Assembly: GCF_014645615.1 (NCBI RefSeq) | Contig: NZ_BMMB01000005.1 | Coordinates: 496,001-560,000 of the forward strand | Source of the DNA: Paenibacillus hunanensis | GTDB taxonomy: Bacteria; Bacillota; Bacilli; Paenibacillales; Paenibacillaceae | Direction: 5' to 3' | DNA length: 64,000 nucleotides | Position numbers and translations under genes: made by a program | In this document: positions 1 to 9,767 of the stretch, one piece after another | Position numbering within the stretch: the first letter of the stretch is position 1 | How the letters are laid out: each line of letters opens with the position of its first letter | The notes under the pieces: model-generated | Seen by the model: only the letters and a program-made list of their open reading frames with translations | Databases searched by the model: none | Told to the model about the DNA's origin: nothing

Positions 1-249
1 GGTCAAGTCGACGCTGGCTCATCCATGCAAATGGACGCACTCGCAGCCGTATTCGTCGGCTACTCCGTCTTCGGCGCAGGCCGCCCCAACGTAATCGGCA
101 CCTTCTTCGGCGCCGTCCTGATGGGCATCCTCGTCAACGGCATGACCATGCTGAACGTCCAATACTACGCTACAGACATCATCAAAGGCGCAGTTCTCGT
201 CCTAGCACTAGCCGTAACATTCGTACATCGTGCCCGGCAAAAGGTCTGA
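1..249 (+). CDS. Sugar ABC transporter permease, C-terminal part (RbsC/AraH type)
   Basis: Partial gene entering from the left edge; about 82 codons remain, open from base 1 in frame 1 and ending at a TGA. The visible peptide has two hydrophobic stretches separated by a short polar loop (NVQYYAT). It carries the glycine-rich segment GRPNVIGTFFGAVLMGIL that is characteristic of the last membrane segments of ribose, xylose and arabinose-type ABC permeases (branched-permease superfamily), followed by a short basic tail. It would form the membrane channel of a high-affinity monosaccharide importer; its ATPase and binding protein must lie upstream, outside the window. The exact sugar cannot be read from this fragment. 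Given the arabinose genes further on, arabinose, xylose or ribose are all possible. Confidence 0.8.
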   Translation, partial: GQVDAGSSMQMDALAAVFVGYSVFGAGRPNVIGTFFGAVLMGILVNGMTMLNVQYYATDIIKGAVLVLALAVTFVHRARQKV

Positions 250-447
250 GGTTAGAATCTACATTCATTTACTGTCAGCATCCTGCTCTACCACTAACAA
301 ACTAGCATTTCGATCATGAAAGAAAGATCATACAACCACTAAAAGTAAATCCTAAGTTCCTGATTTTTATAAAGGTTTTAACTGCTACAACACACCCCAG
401 GGAAAAAGCTTGCCAGTCTTTTAAACGCAACTGTTACTGCCGCTCCA

Positions 448-660
448 AGCACAGAACGAAGGCAAGGAAATAAGGGAAAAGGACTCCTTACAGTGTTAGT
501 GATTTCCTAACACGGGGTTCAATGGAAAAGTGATTTTTGCGAAGCAAAATATCTTACAGCTTTGGAGGGGCGGGAATCTACATTCCTTCCTAATCCAGTA
601 GATTCCCGCGGCTCCACCCGAGTCCGTTCCCTTATTCCTTGCCGGAGTGGTGTCCCTATC
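448..660 (+). repeat. Long-hairpin repeat element, copy A (mtnK leader), with 75-nt insertion
   Basis: The segment forms a long imperfect hairpin. An outer arm at about 460-484 pairs with about 620-644, an inner arm at about 570-580 (CGGGAATCTA) pairs with 599-608 (TAGATTCCCG), and a GGAG/CTCC step lies between. It is clearly homologous to copy B at 6886-7020. Compared with copy B it carries a 75-nt insertion at 485-559 flanked by CTTACAG repeats. The element ends about 60 nt before the mtnK start codon. Paired positions differ between the copies in a compensating way (see findings). Whether it acts as RNA or is a MITE-like DNA element cannot be decided here. Confidence 0.8.
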
Positions 661-720
661 AACAACAACAGCCCACGTCCAAACCCACTGGCAAGTTTTT
701 CCCAACCCAAGGAGGAAATT

Positions 721-1929
721 ATGAGTACATCCCCCAAAGCCACCTACGAGCCGCTAAACGAACAAACCGCAATTCAGCTAGCCGTGAAGCTGAACGTGTT
801 TGAAGCTGCCACTGGACTGAGCTGTCGCGAGATTGGAGACGGTAATCTCAATCTCGTCTTCCATATTACGGAGTCCGCTACTGGACGCGGCATCATTATC
901 AAGCAGGCGCTGCCATATGTACGCGTCATCGGTGAGAGCTGGCCGCTGACACTGGAGCGAGCACGTATGGAGAGCGAAGCACTGCAAATTTTCGCTCGTT
1001 ATGCACCGCAGTATGTGCCCGTTGTCCACCATACAGATGAGCAATACGCCATCACCGTAATGGAAGACCTGTCCCGCTTGAAAATCGTACGCACCGGCTT
1101 TGCCGAAGGCGAAGTGTATCCGCTGCTATCCACGCATATCGGAGAGTATCTGGCGCGGACGCTGTATGGCACGTCCGATTTTGCACTCGGTGCAGATGCG
1201 CGGCGTGAGCTGGCACTACAATTTCATAATCCAGAGCTGTGCAAAATTACTGAAAACTTTGTGTTCACGTATCCGCTAATCGATGATGAGAGCAATGCGG
1301 TCGAACCCGGCTTAACCGAGCTGGCTCAAGAGCTGTGGAGTGACCAGAAGTTGTTATTGGAAGGTGCGAAGCTGAAGCAGCATTTTATGACCTCTGCGGA
1401 AGCGTTACTGCACGGTGATCTGCATACAGGTAGTATTTTTGCGAGCGATGAGGAGACGAAGGTGATCGATCCCGAATTCGCATTTTATGGGCCGATCGGG
1501 TACGATATCGGGCTGTTTATCGCGAATACACTGCTGTCTGCGCTGGCGCGTCAGGATGATACACGCGAGCAGCTGCTGCACCATGTGACGAATGTATGGA
1601 ATGTGTTCCAGACGCGTTATACCGAGCTGTGGCAGACGGATAATCAGGAGCATTTTGCCGCGGTGCCAGGGTATCTGGATTATCAGCTACAGCATATTTT
1701 GGAGGATACGGTCGGTTATGCAGGTAGCGAGATGATGCGTCGGGTAGTCGGTCTGGCACACGCGAAGGATATCGAAGCGATTCAGGACGATGCCAAACGT
1801 CTGCATATCAAGTCGAGTGCAGCACGTCTGGCACGTGATTTTATCGTGAATCGCAGTCGTTATCAAAGTGCAGAACAGATTGTACAGGCATTGCAGCAGG
1901 CGGATCAGGGTGTGGAGATTGGTATTTGA
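721..1929 (+). CDS. mtnK: Methylthioribose kinase MtnK
   Basis: ATP-dependent kinase that phosphorylates 5-methylthioribose to its 1-phosphate, the entry step of the methionine salvage pathway in Bacilli; cytoplasmic. The 402-aa product has the expected family length. It has a protein-kinase-like fold with an N-terminal lobe containing GDGNLNLVFHI (nucleotide loop), a catalytic loop HGDLHTGS with the presumed catalytic Asp at residue 233, and VIDPEFAFYGPIGYD as the metal-binding DFG-like stretch. The reading frame is open further upstream, but ATG 721 is preceded by AAGGAGGAAATT, a near-perfect ribosome site. The gene stands alone: no mtnA or other salvage gene flanks it, and I see no SAM (S-box) riboswitch in the leader, which instead contains the hairpin element of 448-660. 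Confidence 0.93.
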   Translation: MSTSPKATYEPLNEQTAIQLAVKLNVFEAATGLSCREIGDGNLNLVFHITESATGRGIIIKQALPYVRVIGESWPLTLERARMESEALQIFARYAPQYVPVVHHTDEQYAITVMEDLSRLKIVRTGFAEGEVYPLLSTHIGEYLARTLYGTSDFALGADARRELALQFHNPELCKITENFVFTYPLIDDESNAVEPGLTELAQELWSDQKLLLEGAKLKQHFMTSAEALLHGDLHTGSIFASDEETKVIDPEFAFYGPIGYDIGLFIANTLLSALARQDDTREQLLHHVTNVWNVFQTRYTELWQTDNQEHFAAVPGYLDYQLQHILEDTVGYAGSEMMRRVVGLAHAKDIEAIQDDAKRLHIKSSAARLARDFIVNRSRYQSAEQIVQALQQADQGVEIGI

Positions 1930-2145
1930 TCTGTCATTTTCAGCATATAGTTCGTGTCCACACATAGATAGAGGTCTGGCTATTCATGAAATGATGAGCT
2001 ATTGGAGAGCAACTTATAGATAAGCATCACTGAACGAGACGAATGACTTGTAGTCCTTCCATTCCTTAACCTTTGCTTCCTTCAACATAGTTGTATATAC
2101 TAGGTGGAAAATATTACAATTTATGAATTGAAGGTGCTAGACGTT

Positions 2146-2499
2146 ATGACGAATCGATCTAAAGTGCTTATTCCCCTCGCGCTGCTATTGATCTGGGCGA
2201 TTCTGATTGCCTTATTTGGTTTTCTGTCGCACTTCTCGCTAGCCGGTGCTGTTCTGTTTATCCAGGGATTCGCTTTTTATGTGTATGAAAATGTCAAAGG
2301 CTCACATGAGCAACGTAGTAGGCGGCTGGCTAGTATCGTAGGGATGGTATGCTCAGCTCTTAATATGATGAATGCCTTCTATCTGGAATCTTCAAGCATC
2401 GCTTTGAAAGCACTCACCATTTTATTTTGCCTGGCGTGTGTGTATGTGTTTGTCGGTATGGCTAAACGTACTAGCAAATCTACATCTACAGTACATTGA
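2146..2499 (+). CDS. Small hypothetical membrane protein
   Basis: About 117 residues with four hydrophobic segments (roughly residues 7-25, 28-46, 62-80 and 86-104). It is therefore a probable four-helix integral membrane protein with a basic tail. I do not recognise a named family. The frame is also open from a GTG at 2104, but ATG 2146 is preceded at a suitable distance by AAGGTG and starts just before the first hydrophobic helix, so I prefer it. A good hairpin terminator follows directly (2503-2535), so it is probably transcribed alone. Confidence 0.6.
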   Translation: MTNRSKVLIPLALLLIWAILIALFGFLSHFSLAGAVLFIQGFAFYVYENVKGSHEQRSRRLASIVGMVCSALNMMNAFYLESSSIALKALTILFCLACVYVFVGMAKRTSKSTSTVH

Positions 2500-2501
2500 G
2501 A

Positions 2502-2537
2502 AGTCTTCTGTATGCGTACAGGAGGCTTTTTCTTTTT
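2502..2537 (+). terminator. Intrinsic terminator after the small membrane protein
   Basis: AGTCTTCTGTA, a four-base loop, then TACAGGAGGCT (two G-U pairs) followed by a T-rich run (TTTTTCTTTTTT). Confidence 0.8.
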
Positions 2538-2665
2538 TATATCCATGCTCAGCAGTTACATATAAAGCTGTACGTCTTTGGCATTTTTTGATCATTGTGT
2601 AAGATATGCTATGTTGAAGTGTATAGAATATTAGCTCACTTCAAGAAAGGAGTGTACACAATCCG

Positions 2666-3253
2666 ATGACGTATTATGTTCTGGAATTCCAATATCCGCG
2701 TAAAGGATTCATTTCAGGTGGTGTTACCTTTACACCAGAGCTGGATACATATTACGATCCGCTCCAAATGGAGATATCTTCTGAAACAACAGCCGAGGTC
2801 ATTCTCGATTCCAGCGTACGCAAAATGGATGTTGACCTGTTCTACACCGGTACACGCGCACTCATCGTTTCCGATGCGTTAAAGCTACTATTAGAGGAAT
2901 CGAATGTGAAGGCGCAATTCATACCCGCGCAGGTGCACTACTATAATAACGTACCTGTAGCTGGAATGTACTGGGTTGCTCATCGCTTGCAGCAGCTGGA
3001 TGTCGTCGACTACGAGCATTCTACCTATGCAGGTAAGGCGCTGGTACTGCGCTCGATTGAGACTCCACCACGCCGCATAGCGAAAGGCTTTCAGCAGATC
3101 GTGCTGGATGAGTTCAGGATAGAAGGACAGGAATTTTTCACATTGGAGTATACCTATATTTCGAATCCGATTATTTCTGAGACACTATATCAGGAATGTA
3201 AAAAGCAGCAATTGAAGCTTCATGCCACACCTGTCGGCGACTTTAAGCCTTAA
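2666..3253 (+). CDS. Orphan protein resembling the Imm11/DUF1629 immunity family
   Basis: A 195-aa soluble protein without signal peptide or membrane segment; AGAAAGGAGTG precedes the ATG by a long but usable distance. The layout recalls the Imm11/DUF1629 family, in which a short beta-rich N-terminal half (YYVLEFQYPRK) is followed by a segment on the target residue and then a basic patch (RSIETPPRRIAKGFQQIVLDEFRIEG). Members of that family are encoded next to polymorphic toxins and are predicted immunity proteins. No toxin gene is visible nearby, and upstream and downstream terminators isolate it as a single transcription unit. The family assignment is by pattern memory only and could be wrong; the coding status is solid. 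Confidence 0.55.
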   Translation: MTYYVLEFQYPRKGFISGGVTFTPELDTYYDPLQMEISSETTAEVILDSSVRKMDVDLFYTGTRALIVSDALKLLLEESNVKAQFIPAQVHYYNNVPVAGMYWVAHRLQQLDVVDYEHSTYAGKALVLRSIETPPRRIAKGFQQIVLDEFRIEGQEFFTLEYTYISNPIISETLYQECKKQQLKLHATPVGDFKP

Positions 3254-3624
3254 TATCGTTTGATTTGGTCATATGCATGTTGGTAGAAACGAATTATGGG
3301 GATAACATACATATTGCGAATTACGAAGCGTAAGCTTATTCGTCCTGCATAATTCGATCTCGCATCTTCTATATCGCCCAATCCTAATTTCCTACTATTC
3401 AACCCATACTGGATATGAAACCAAAAAAACGAAGCAATCCGCAATGGATTAGCTTCGTTTTTGGCTAGATACTCAGTAGTTATTTGGAACACAGTTGCTG
3501 TATTTCAGGTTCAGGCTCAGTAGGCACCGAATCTTGTACGATGTTTACCTTGAACATGATCTCTATATTGTATTCCTCATACCGATCCTGCTCGTAGCCT
3601 TGCTCCGCGCCTCTTCTATTCCAC
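3254..3624. other. Convergent intergenic region
   Basis: Apart from the shared terminator at 3424-3464 I see nothing supported. Short minus-strand frames here lack ribosome sites. Confidence 0.5.
3424..3464. terminator. Bidirectional intrinsic terminator
   Basis: AAAACGAAGC AATCC / GGATT A GCTTCGTTTT stem with A-run before and T-run after. It lies between the Imm11-like gene (+) and the GntR gene (-) and can serve both. Confidence 0.85.
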
Positions 3625-4335
3625 TCACATCCCATGCCCATTCGCCTGAATAAAGAACTGCGACTGAATATAGTTGTACGTAATACGCGAGAAGTCGAAC
3701 GGCTGTCCATTCGCCAGATGGAAGATCGTCTCCACATCGAGCTTCGGATCACCCTTATGCAAACCGAGATGACCTGCCTCTTCCTCCTCCAGCTTGCCCA
3801 CATGCAGATACGAATCGGAAAAGCCGATCTTCAAGCCCAGTCCCTCACGAATATAATCAAAGATCGAGTCCGATACGATCTCGTTATTCAAATACGTCAC
3901 GATCGCTTTGTTGTAGTACGATTCCTCCACACAGAGCGTTTGCTCATAGATATAGCGGACGCGTTTTACATAGTACACATCCTGCTCCATGCTGATGTTC
4001 AGATTCGTAGCAGCCTCACGTGTTGGCTTGCGCACGGATAGCTCCAGCACCTGCGAGGTGATCGGGAAATGATCCAGATCACGGGTGAAGCCTTGATTTT
4101 TCAGCAGACTAATATAGCCTTTGCGACCATGACGACGAACGAATATCCCGCTACCGCGCACCTGGAAAATAACGCCTCGTTCCTCCAGTAGCTCCAGCGA
4201 TTTGATAATCGTACTTTTACTAACGCCGAATTGCACCATTAACTCGTCCAATACAGGCAGCTTATCGCCCTGTTGCAGCGCATGCTCCTGGATGTATTTT
4301 TCAATTTCTGCGGCAATATGCTGATATTTTAACAT
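3625..4335 (-). CDS. GntR/UTRA-family transcriptional regulator of the beta-glucoside locus
   Basis: About 236 aa. Residues 1-70 form a winged helix-turn-helix of the GntR type (GDKLPVLDELMVQFGVSKSTIIKSL, then the wing VRGSGIFVRR). Residues 85-236 form a UTRA effector domain with YYVKRVRYI and CVEESYYNK as typical strands. GntR/UTRA proteins of this group bind phosphorylated sugars released by PTS uptake and leave their operator. The gene is divergent from the PTS permease and 310 bp away from it, so repression of the PTS gene and its own gene by a phospho-beta-glucoside is the natural inference. Of two in-frame ATGs six bases apart, the downstream one (4335) is seven bases after AGAGG and is chosen. 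Confidence 0.85.
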   Translation of the reverse strand: MLKYQHIAAEIEKYIQEHALQQGDKLPVLDELMVQFGVSKSTIIKSLELLEERGVIFQVRGSGIFVRRHGRKGYISLLKNQGFTRDLDHFPITSQVLELSVRKPTREAATNLNISMEQDVYYVKRVRYIYEQTLCVEESYYNKAIVTYLNNEIVSDSIFDYIREGLGLKIGFSDSYLHVGKLEEEEAGHLGLHKGDPKLDVETIFHLANGQPFDFSRITYNYIQSQFFIQANGHGM

Positions 4336-4401
4336 GAGCATTCCTCTTTAGTTTCAATATAGTGGTGGTATGTAGCGATTCATTTATAGGCATAATCAAA
4401 T

Positions 4402-4423
4402 TCCTTAAACGTTTCTTTAAGGA
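4402..4423. promoter_or_regulatory. Candidate operator palindrome between regulator and PTS gene
   Basis: Perfect 8-bp inverted repeat TCCTTAAA-cgtttc-TTTAAGGA, in the divergent region about 65 bp upstream of the regulator start. No T-run follows, so an operator is more likely than a terminator. Confidence 0.45.
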
Positions 4424-4501
4424 TACTTTATCGCGATTGTACCATATTTCATTTAAAACCTCACTTTCAAATTGTGTGTTCAAAATTAAATAATTTGGTT
4501 A

Positions 4502-4530
4502 TTGATAAATTATACCGTTATAATTATAAT
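4502..4530 (+). promoter_or_regulatory. Sigma-A-type promoter of the PTS gene, with operator-like palindrome in the spacer
   Basis: -35 TTGATA (4502-4507), 17-bp spacer, -10 TATAAT (4525-4530). The spacer contains TATACCGTTATA (4511-4522), which has dyad symmetry in its arms and is a plausible site for the divergent GntR regulator. Confidence 0.7.
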
Positions 4531-4544
4531 GTGAGTGTACCATA

Positions 4545-4558
4545 TTGATAACGCTTTT
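4545..4558 (+). promoter_or_regulatory. cre-like (CcpA) site downstream of the PTS promoter
   Basis: TTGATAACGCTTTT resembles the catabolite-responsive element around its CG core, with a few mismatches. Its position just downstream of the predicted start site would suit a roadblock. Confidence 0.45.
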
Positions 4559-4645
4559 TTTATACGAGCACGATGAAGGTCATAACAAGAAGCAATTGCA
4601 TTGCAGCAACCTATCTTATTGTTCATACATGAAGGAGTGGTTCCA

Positions 4646-6643
4646 TTGTCGGGAAAAGTTAGAGATTATCCAAAACTGGCACATGACATATTGGAAGCGG
4701 TCGGCGGCGAGCAAAATATCGCTGGCGCGACGCGCTGTGCAACCCGGCTACGGCTTGTACTAAAGCAAAATAGTGCGCAGGCAAAAGAAACCATTTCCGC
4801 CATGCCTGGTGTCATTACCGTTGTTGAAAATGGTGGGCAATTCCAGGTTGTCATTGGACAGCATGTTGGCGAAGTATACGACGAATTTGCCAAGCTAGTT
4901 CAGCTGGATGCCAGTGATGATGAGCCACAGCCGAAAGGTACAGTTTTGAACCGCATCATTGCAACTATGTCGGCGGTATTCGCGCCGTTTGTGTATATAC
5001 TTGCAGCAGCCGGTATTATGCAGGGTCTGCTCATCATTGCGAACCTGCTATTCCCAAGCTTCGAGCAATCTGGCACCTATCAGGTGATTAGCTTTATCTC
5101 ATGGTCACCGTTTACGTTCCTGCCGATCTTCATCGCCATTACGGCATCCAAGCATTTTAAAACGAATACGTATATCGCCGTCGCCTGCTGTGCGGCATTG
5201 GTCAGCCCAACGTGGGCAGAGATGGCGGCACAGATTGCAGACGGAGGAACCGTTAACTTTCTCGGCATCGCGCTGACAGAGACTACATATACCTCTTCTG
5301 TATTGCCTCCACTGTTTCTCGTCTGGATTCTGTCGTATCTGGAGCGCTTCCTGAACAAGCGCATTCATGAAGTGATTCGTCCGCTGTTCGTACCGTTGCT
5401 CTGTCTGCTCGTGATGGTGCCCCTGACGATCGTCCTGATCGGCCCGGTAACGACACTTGGTGCAAACGGCATTGCAAACGGATACAACTTCCTTGCTGAA
5501 AATGCGCCTGCATTAGCTGGTGCAATCATCGGCGGCTTCTGGCAGGTTATCGTCATCTTCGGCGTACACTGGGGTGTCACACCGATGGTGCTGGCGAACT
5601 TTGAGCAATATGGACGCGACTCCTTTCAGGCGTACCAGACGATCGCCGTCGTCGCACAGATTGGTGCGGTACTGGGTGTTATTTTGAAAACGAGAAATCA
5701 GGAAACGCGTAAAATCGGTATTTCGGCGGGTGTTACTGGATTATTCGGTATTACCGAGCCAGCGATCTACGGCGTAACCCTGCGCTTCAAAAAGCCAATG
5801 ATCTTCGGCTGTATCTCCGGTGCAATCGGCGCGATTGTAGCGAGCTTCTTTAACCCGTATTACTTTGCGTATGCGGGTCTGCCGGGCCCACTGACTATCG
5901 TGAACAGCATCAACGCCGACTATCCGACGTCAGTATGGGGCATTCTGATCGGCTCCGCAATCGCGATCGTGCTGCCTGTGATCCTGATCCAGCTGTTCGG
6001 CTACGGCGTAGACGAAGCTAAAGCAAAACCATCCGCTGGCGATGTAAGTCTCGCCAACGAGCAAGGACAATCTGTAACAGGCACAGCAGCTGCACCAATG
6101 GCAAGTGCCAACGAAGCGATGAGCGCCATTAGCGCAACCGCAAATGCCGATACCGCGCACCGTCACGTACATGGAGACAGTCTACCCGATGAAGAAAGCA
6201 TCAGCGCTCCACTCGTCGGCAAAATCGTCCCATTAACCGAAGTCCCAGACGAAGCATTCAGCTCTGGCGCCATGGGACAGGGAATCGCCATCGAGCCATC
6301 CGACAACAAGCTGTATGCCCCATTTGACGGCACCGTAGCCACCATTGCACCAACCGGCCACGCCATCGGACTCCGCTCCGACACCGGCGTCGAGCTGTTC
6401 GTGCACATCGGACTCGACACCGTCAAGCTCAAAGGCGCACCATTCCAGCTGAACGTAAAAGAAGGCGACACGATCAACAAGGGCGACCTGCTGCTCCAAT
6501 TCGATAAAGCACTTATCCAGAGCAACGGTATGCCAACGATCACCCCTGTACTCGTAACTAATAGCTTCGATTACAAGCAGATCGTAGTCGGCAACCTGGA
6601 AAATGCAACCACTAACGCTGATATCATGACTGTGATTCGTTAA
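4646..6643 (+). CDS. bglP: PTS beta-glucoside transporter, EIIBCA fusion
   Basis: Imports and phosphorylates beta-glucosides at the membrane. The 665-aa product has the order IIB-IIC-IIA. In IIB (about residues 1-90) the phosphocysteine is Cys31 in TRCATRLRL. IIC (about 105-455) has many hydrophobic helices and the signature GITEPAIYGV. A Ala/Thr-rich linker (about 465-520) leads to IIA (about 525-665), whose phosphohistidine is probably His587 in VELFVHIGLD. The frame is open upstream, but GAAGGAG stands just before a TTG codon at 4646, and translation from there starts exactly at the IIB domain (SGKVRDYPKLA). The gene lies opposite the GntR regulator and 440 bp upstream of the GH1 phospho-glucosidase, which would cleave its product. 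Substrate specificity (cellobiose, salicin, arbutin) is not readable. Confidence 0.93.
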   Translation: MSGKVRDYPKLAHDILEAVGGEQNIAGATRCATRLRLVLKQNSAQAKETISAMPGVITVVENGGQFQVVIGQHVGEVYDEFAKLVQLDASDDEPQPKGTVLNRIIATMSAVFAPFVYILAAAGIMQGLLIIANLLFPSFEQSGTYQVISFISWSPFTFLPIFIAITASKHFKTNTYIAVACCAALVSPTWAEMAAQIADGGTVNFLGIALTETTYTSSVLPPLFLVWILSYLERFLNKRIHEVIRPLFVPLLCLLVMVPLTIVLIGPVTTLGANGIANGYNFLAENAPALAGAIIGGFWQVIVIFGVHWGVTPMVLANFEQYGRDSFQAYQTIAVVAQIGAVLGVILKTRNQETRKIGISAGVTGLFGITEPAIYGVTLRFKKPMIFGCISGAIGAIVASFFNPYYFAYAGLPGPLTIVNSINADYPTSVWGILIGSAIAIVLPVILIQLFGYGVDEAKAKPSAGDVSLANEQGQSVTGTAAAPMASANEAMSAISATANADTAHRHVHGDSLPDEESISAPLVGKIVPLTEVPDEAFSSGAMGQGIAIEPSDNKLYAPFDGTVATIAPTGHAIGLRSDTGVELFVHIGLDTVKLKGAPFQLNVKEGDTINKGDLLLQFDKALIQSNGMPTITPVLVTNSFDYKQIVVGNLENATTNADIMTVIR

Positions 6644-6885
6644 TAACTACTGATTACCAAGCAAGTAACGAATTAATTTCCAAACGCTTAACGGCTGTGA
6701 TAATGAACTTCGTTGAGCATTGAACAAGCCATATCAACCAGACCACTCACTACCCATTAGTAGTCTATCTCGAAAAACTTATGCTGACTTCTTACACAAG
6801 CACTTGACCTTAACTGCTGCCCTCCCCCAAAGAGTGAGGAACGCAGACGTATTCGCAACACGTTCATCATTCTGTTGTCACATAT
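6644..6885. other. Intergenic region between PTS gene and the repeat element
   Basis: No gene and no convincing terminator seen. The following 6886-7020 is repeat copy B. Confidence 0.5.
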
Positions 6886-8554
<1,669 letters not shown>

Positions 8555-8586
8555 GCATTCCATCCACAATGATTTTAGATAATCAA

Positions 8587-8622
8587 AGAAAAGCCACTCG
8601 TCTACGGATGAGTGGCTTTTCT
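8587..8622 (+). terminator. Intrinsic terminator after the GH1 gene
   Basis: AGAAAAGCCACTC-GTC/GGAT-GAGTGGCTTTTCT hairpin about 30 nt after the stop codon, with T-run in the 3' arm. Confidence 0.85.
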
Positions 8623-8693
8623 CTGTATCATCGTGCGCCCTATGCACAATGGTTTGATCAAACAAGCTTGAATATTAACATGGACGCTAATCG

Positions 8694-9611
8694 TTATTTC
8701 CCATCAGGCAATGCAATAATTATATTTTCATAAGCGCCCGAAAATTCGCCGGAGATACGAAATGTTTTATCATCATCGCTAGAATATCCCGCATCCAGAG
8801 CCGTTGTATTATAGTTTACGTTAAAGTAAACGATAGGATTTTCTATAACAAAATGCTGGAAGGCTGGCGAGAGCGTATCCTTTAGATCACCTGCAACCTG
8901 ATCGAAGCTACCCGTTCCACCTTTGTTCGTAAATTGTCCGATTGCAATCGCCTTACCATTTTGAATATGTACAATCGTAGAAGTATAGCCATCCTCATAT
9001 ATGTACTCATCTGTTTTACCTGCTAAAAACATATAACTTTCTACCATAAAATCAGTTTCCTTCACATGAAGAAGCTTAAAGCTCGCTTGAATCGGCAAGG
9101 AAATCGCCGCTTGTCTTGCTTTTTGTAGATCCTTGCTTGCCAGCTCGGTCGAACCGGAGAAGCTCTTGCTCGTTACAAATACGATTTTACGAATAGTTTC
9201 AAACTGCACATTAGAATCGAAGGCTTCCGTCACAAAACGAATCGGCAGATAGACACGCTCCTGCTTCATCTGAGCCGGAACATCTAACGTGATCGGCTTG
9301 TCATCCTTATAGGCGATCGTGCTGTTCAGTGTCACCTTCACTTTGCTTTGAGACGCATTCGAGATCGTTACCGTTTGGGTAGCACCATCCCATACATACG
9401 TAAGTCCCAGCGTCGATAAGGAGCGAATCGGAATAAGCACGCGATGATCCACTTCTTCTGGTGTCGTGCCTGTCTGGATAAACTTCCCGTTCACATTGAT
9501 CAGAATCGGTCGAAACATCGCTGTTGATGCAGCCTCTGTCCTATTGGAATGACTGCATACTAGCGTTACGATTAGACCTAGTGTAACAAGCATGAGTAGT
9601 AGTTTTTGCAT
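8694..9611 (-). CDS. Secreted stalk-domain protein (copper amine oxidase N-terminal-like)
   Basis: A 305-aa exported protein with signal peptide at residues 1-28 (basic start, LLLMLVTLGLIVTLV core, cleavage near TEAA). Residues about 33-145 contain the 'stalk' repeat common in Paenibacillus and clostridia: ILINVNGKFIQTG, then RVLIPIRSLSTLGLTYVWDGATQTVTI, then RVYLPIRFVTEAFDSNV. The C-terminal half (about 160-305) is a lineage-specific beta-rich domain I cannot name. Despite the Pfam name there is no amine oxidase catalytic region; these domains are thought to be structural at the cell surface. A good ribosome site (AGGAGGAACAG) precedes the ATG. The neighbours are unrelated; it is probably monocistronic. 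Confidence 0.8.
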   Translation of the reverse strand: MQKLLLMLVTLGLIVTLVCSHSNRTEAASTAMFRPILINVNGKFIQTGTTPEEVDHRVLIPIRSLSTLGLTYVWDGATQTVTISNASQSKVKVTLNSTIAYKDDKPITLDVPAQMKQERVYLPIRFVTEAFDSNVQFETIRKIVFVTSKSFSGSTELASKDLQKARQAAISLPIQASFKLLHVKETDFMVESYMFLAGKTDEYIYEDGYTSTIVHIQNGKAIAIGQFTNKGGTGSFDQVAGDLKDTLSPAFQHFVIENPIVYFNVNYNTTALDAGYSSDDDKTFRISGEFSGAYENIIIALPDGK

Positions 9612-9669
9612 ATTGGTCTGTTCCTCCTACGTATTATGTATTGATCTTGCTCGTTGCATAGACGCATGT

Positions 9670-9714
9670 AAAAACAGCAGACTCGCCGCTATGCCAACGA
9701 ATCTGCTGTTCTAA
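9670..9714 (-). terminator. Intrinsic terminator of the AHSA1-domain gene
   Basis: On the minus strand AACAGCAGATTCG, a loop, CGAGTCTGCTGTT and a short T-run. Confidence 0.75.
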
Positions 9715-9767
9715 ATTCGCTATGACGTTTTTCTTTTTCTGCACCAATGGGTACGCAGTACAGACGC

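Noticed and set aside
496..705. Antisense open frame over repeat copy A sharing a peptide (RNKGTDSGGA) with one over copy B (6757-7050)
   Set aside because: No ribosome site; the shared peptide follows from the shared DNA, and the compensating changes fit a folded structure better than a gene.
250..720. SAM (S-box) riboswitch expected before mtnK
   Set aside because: None of the S-box core blocks is present; the leader is occupied by the hairpin element.
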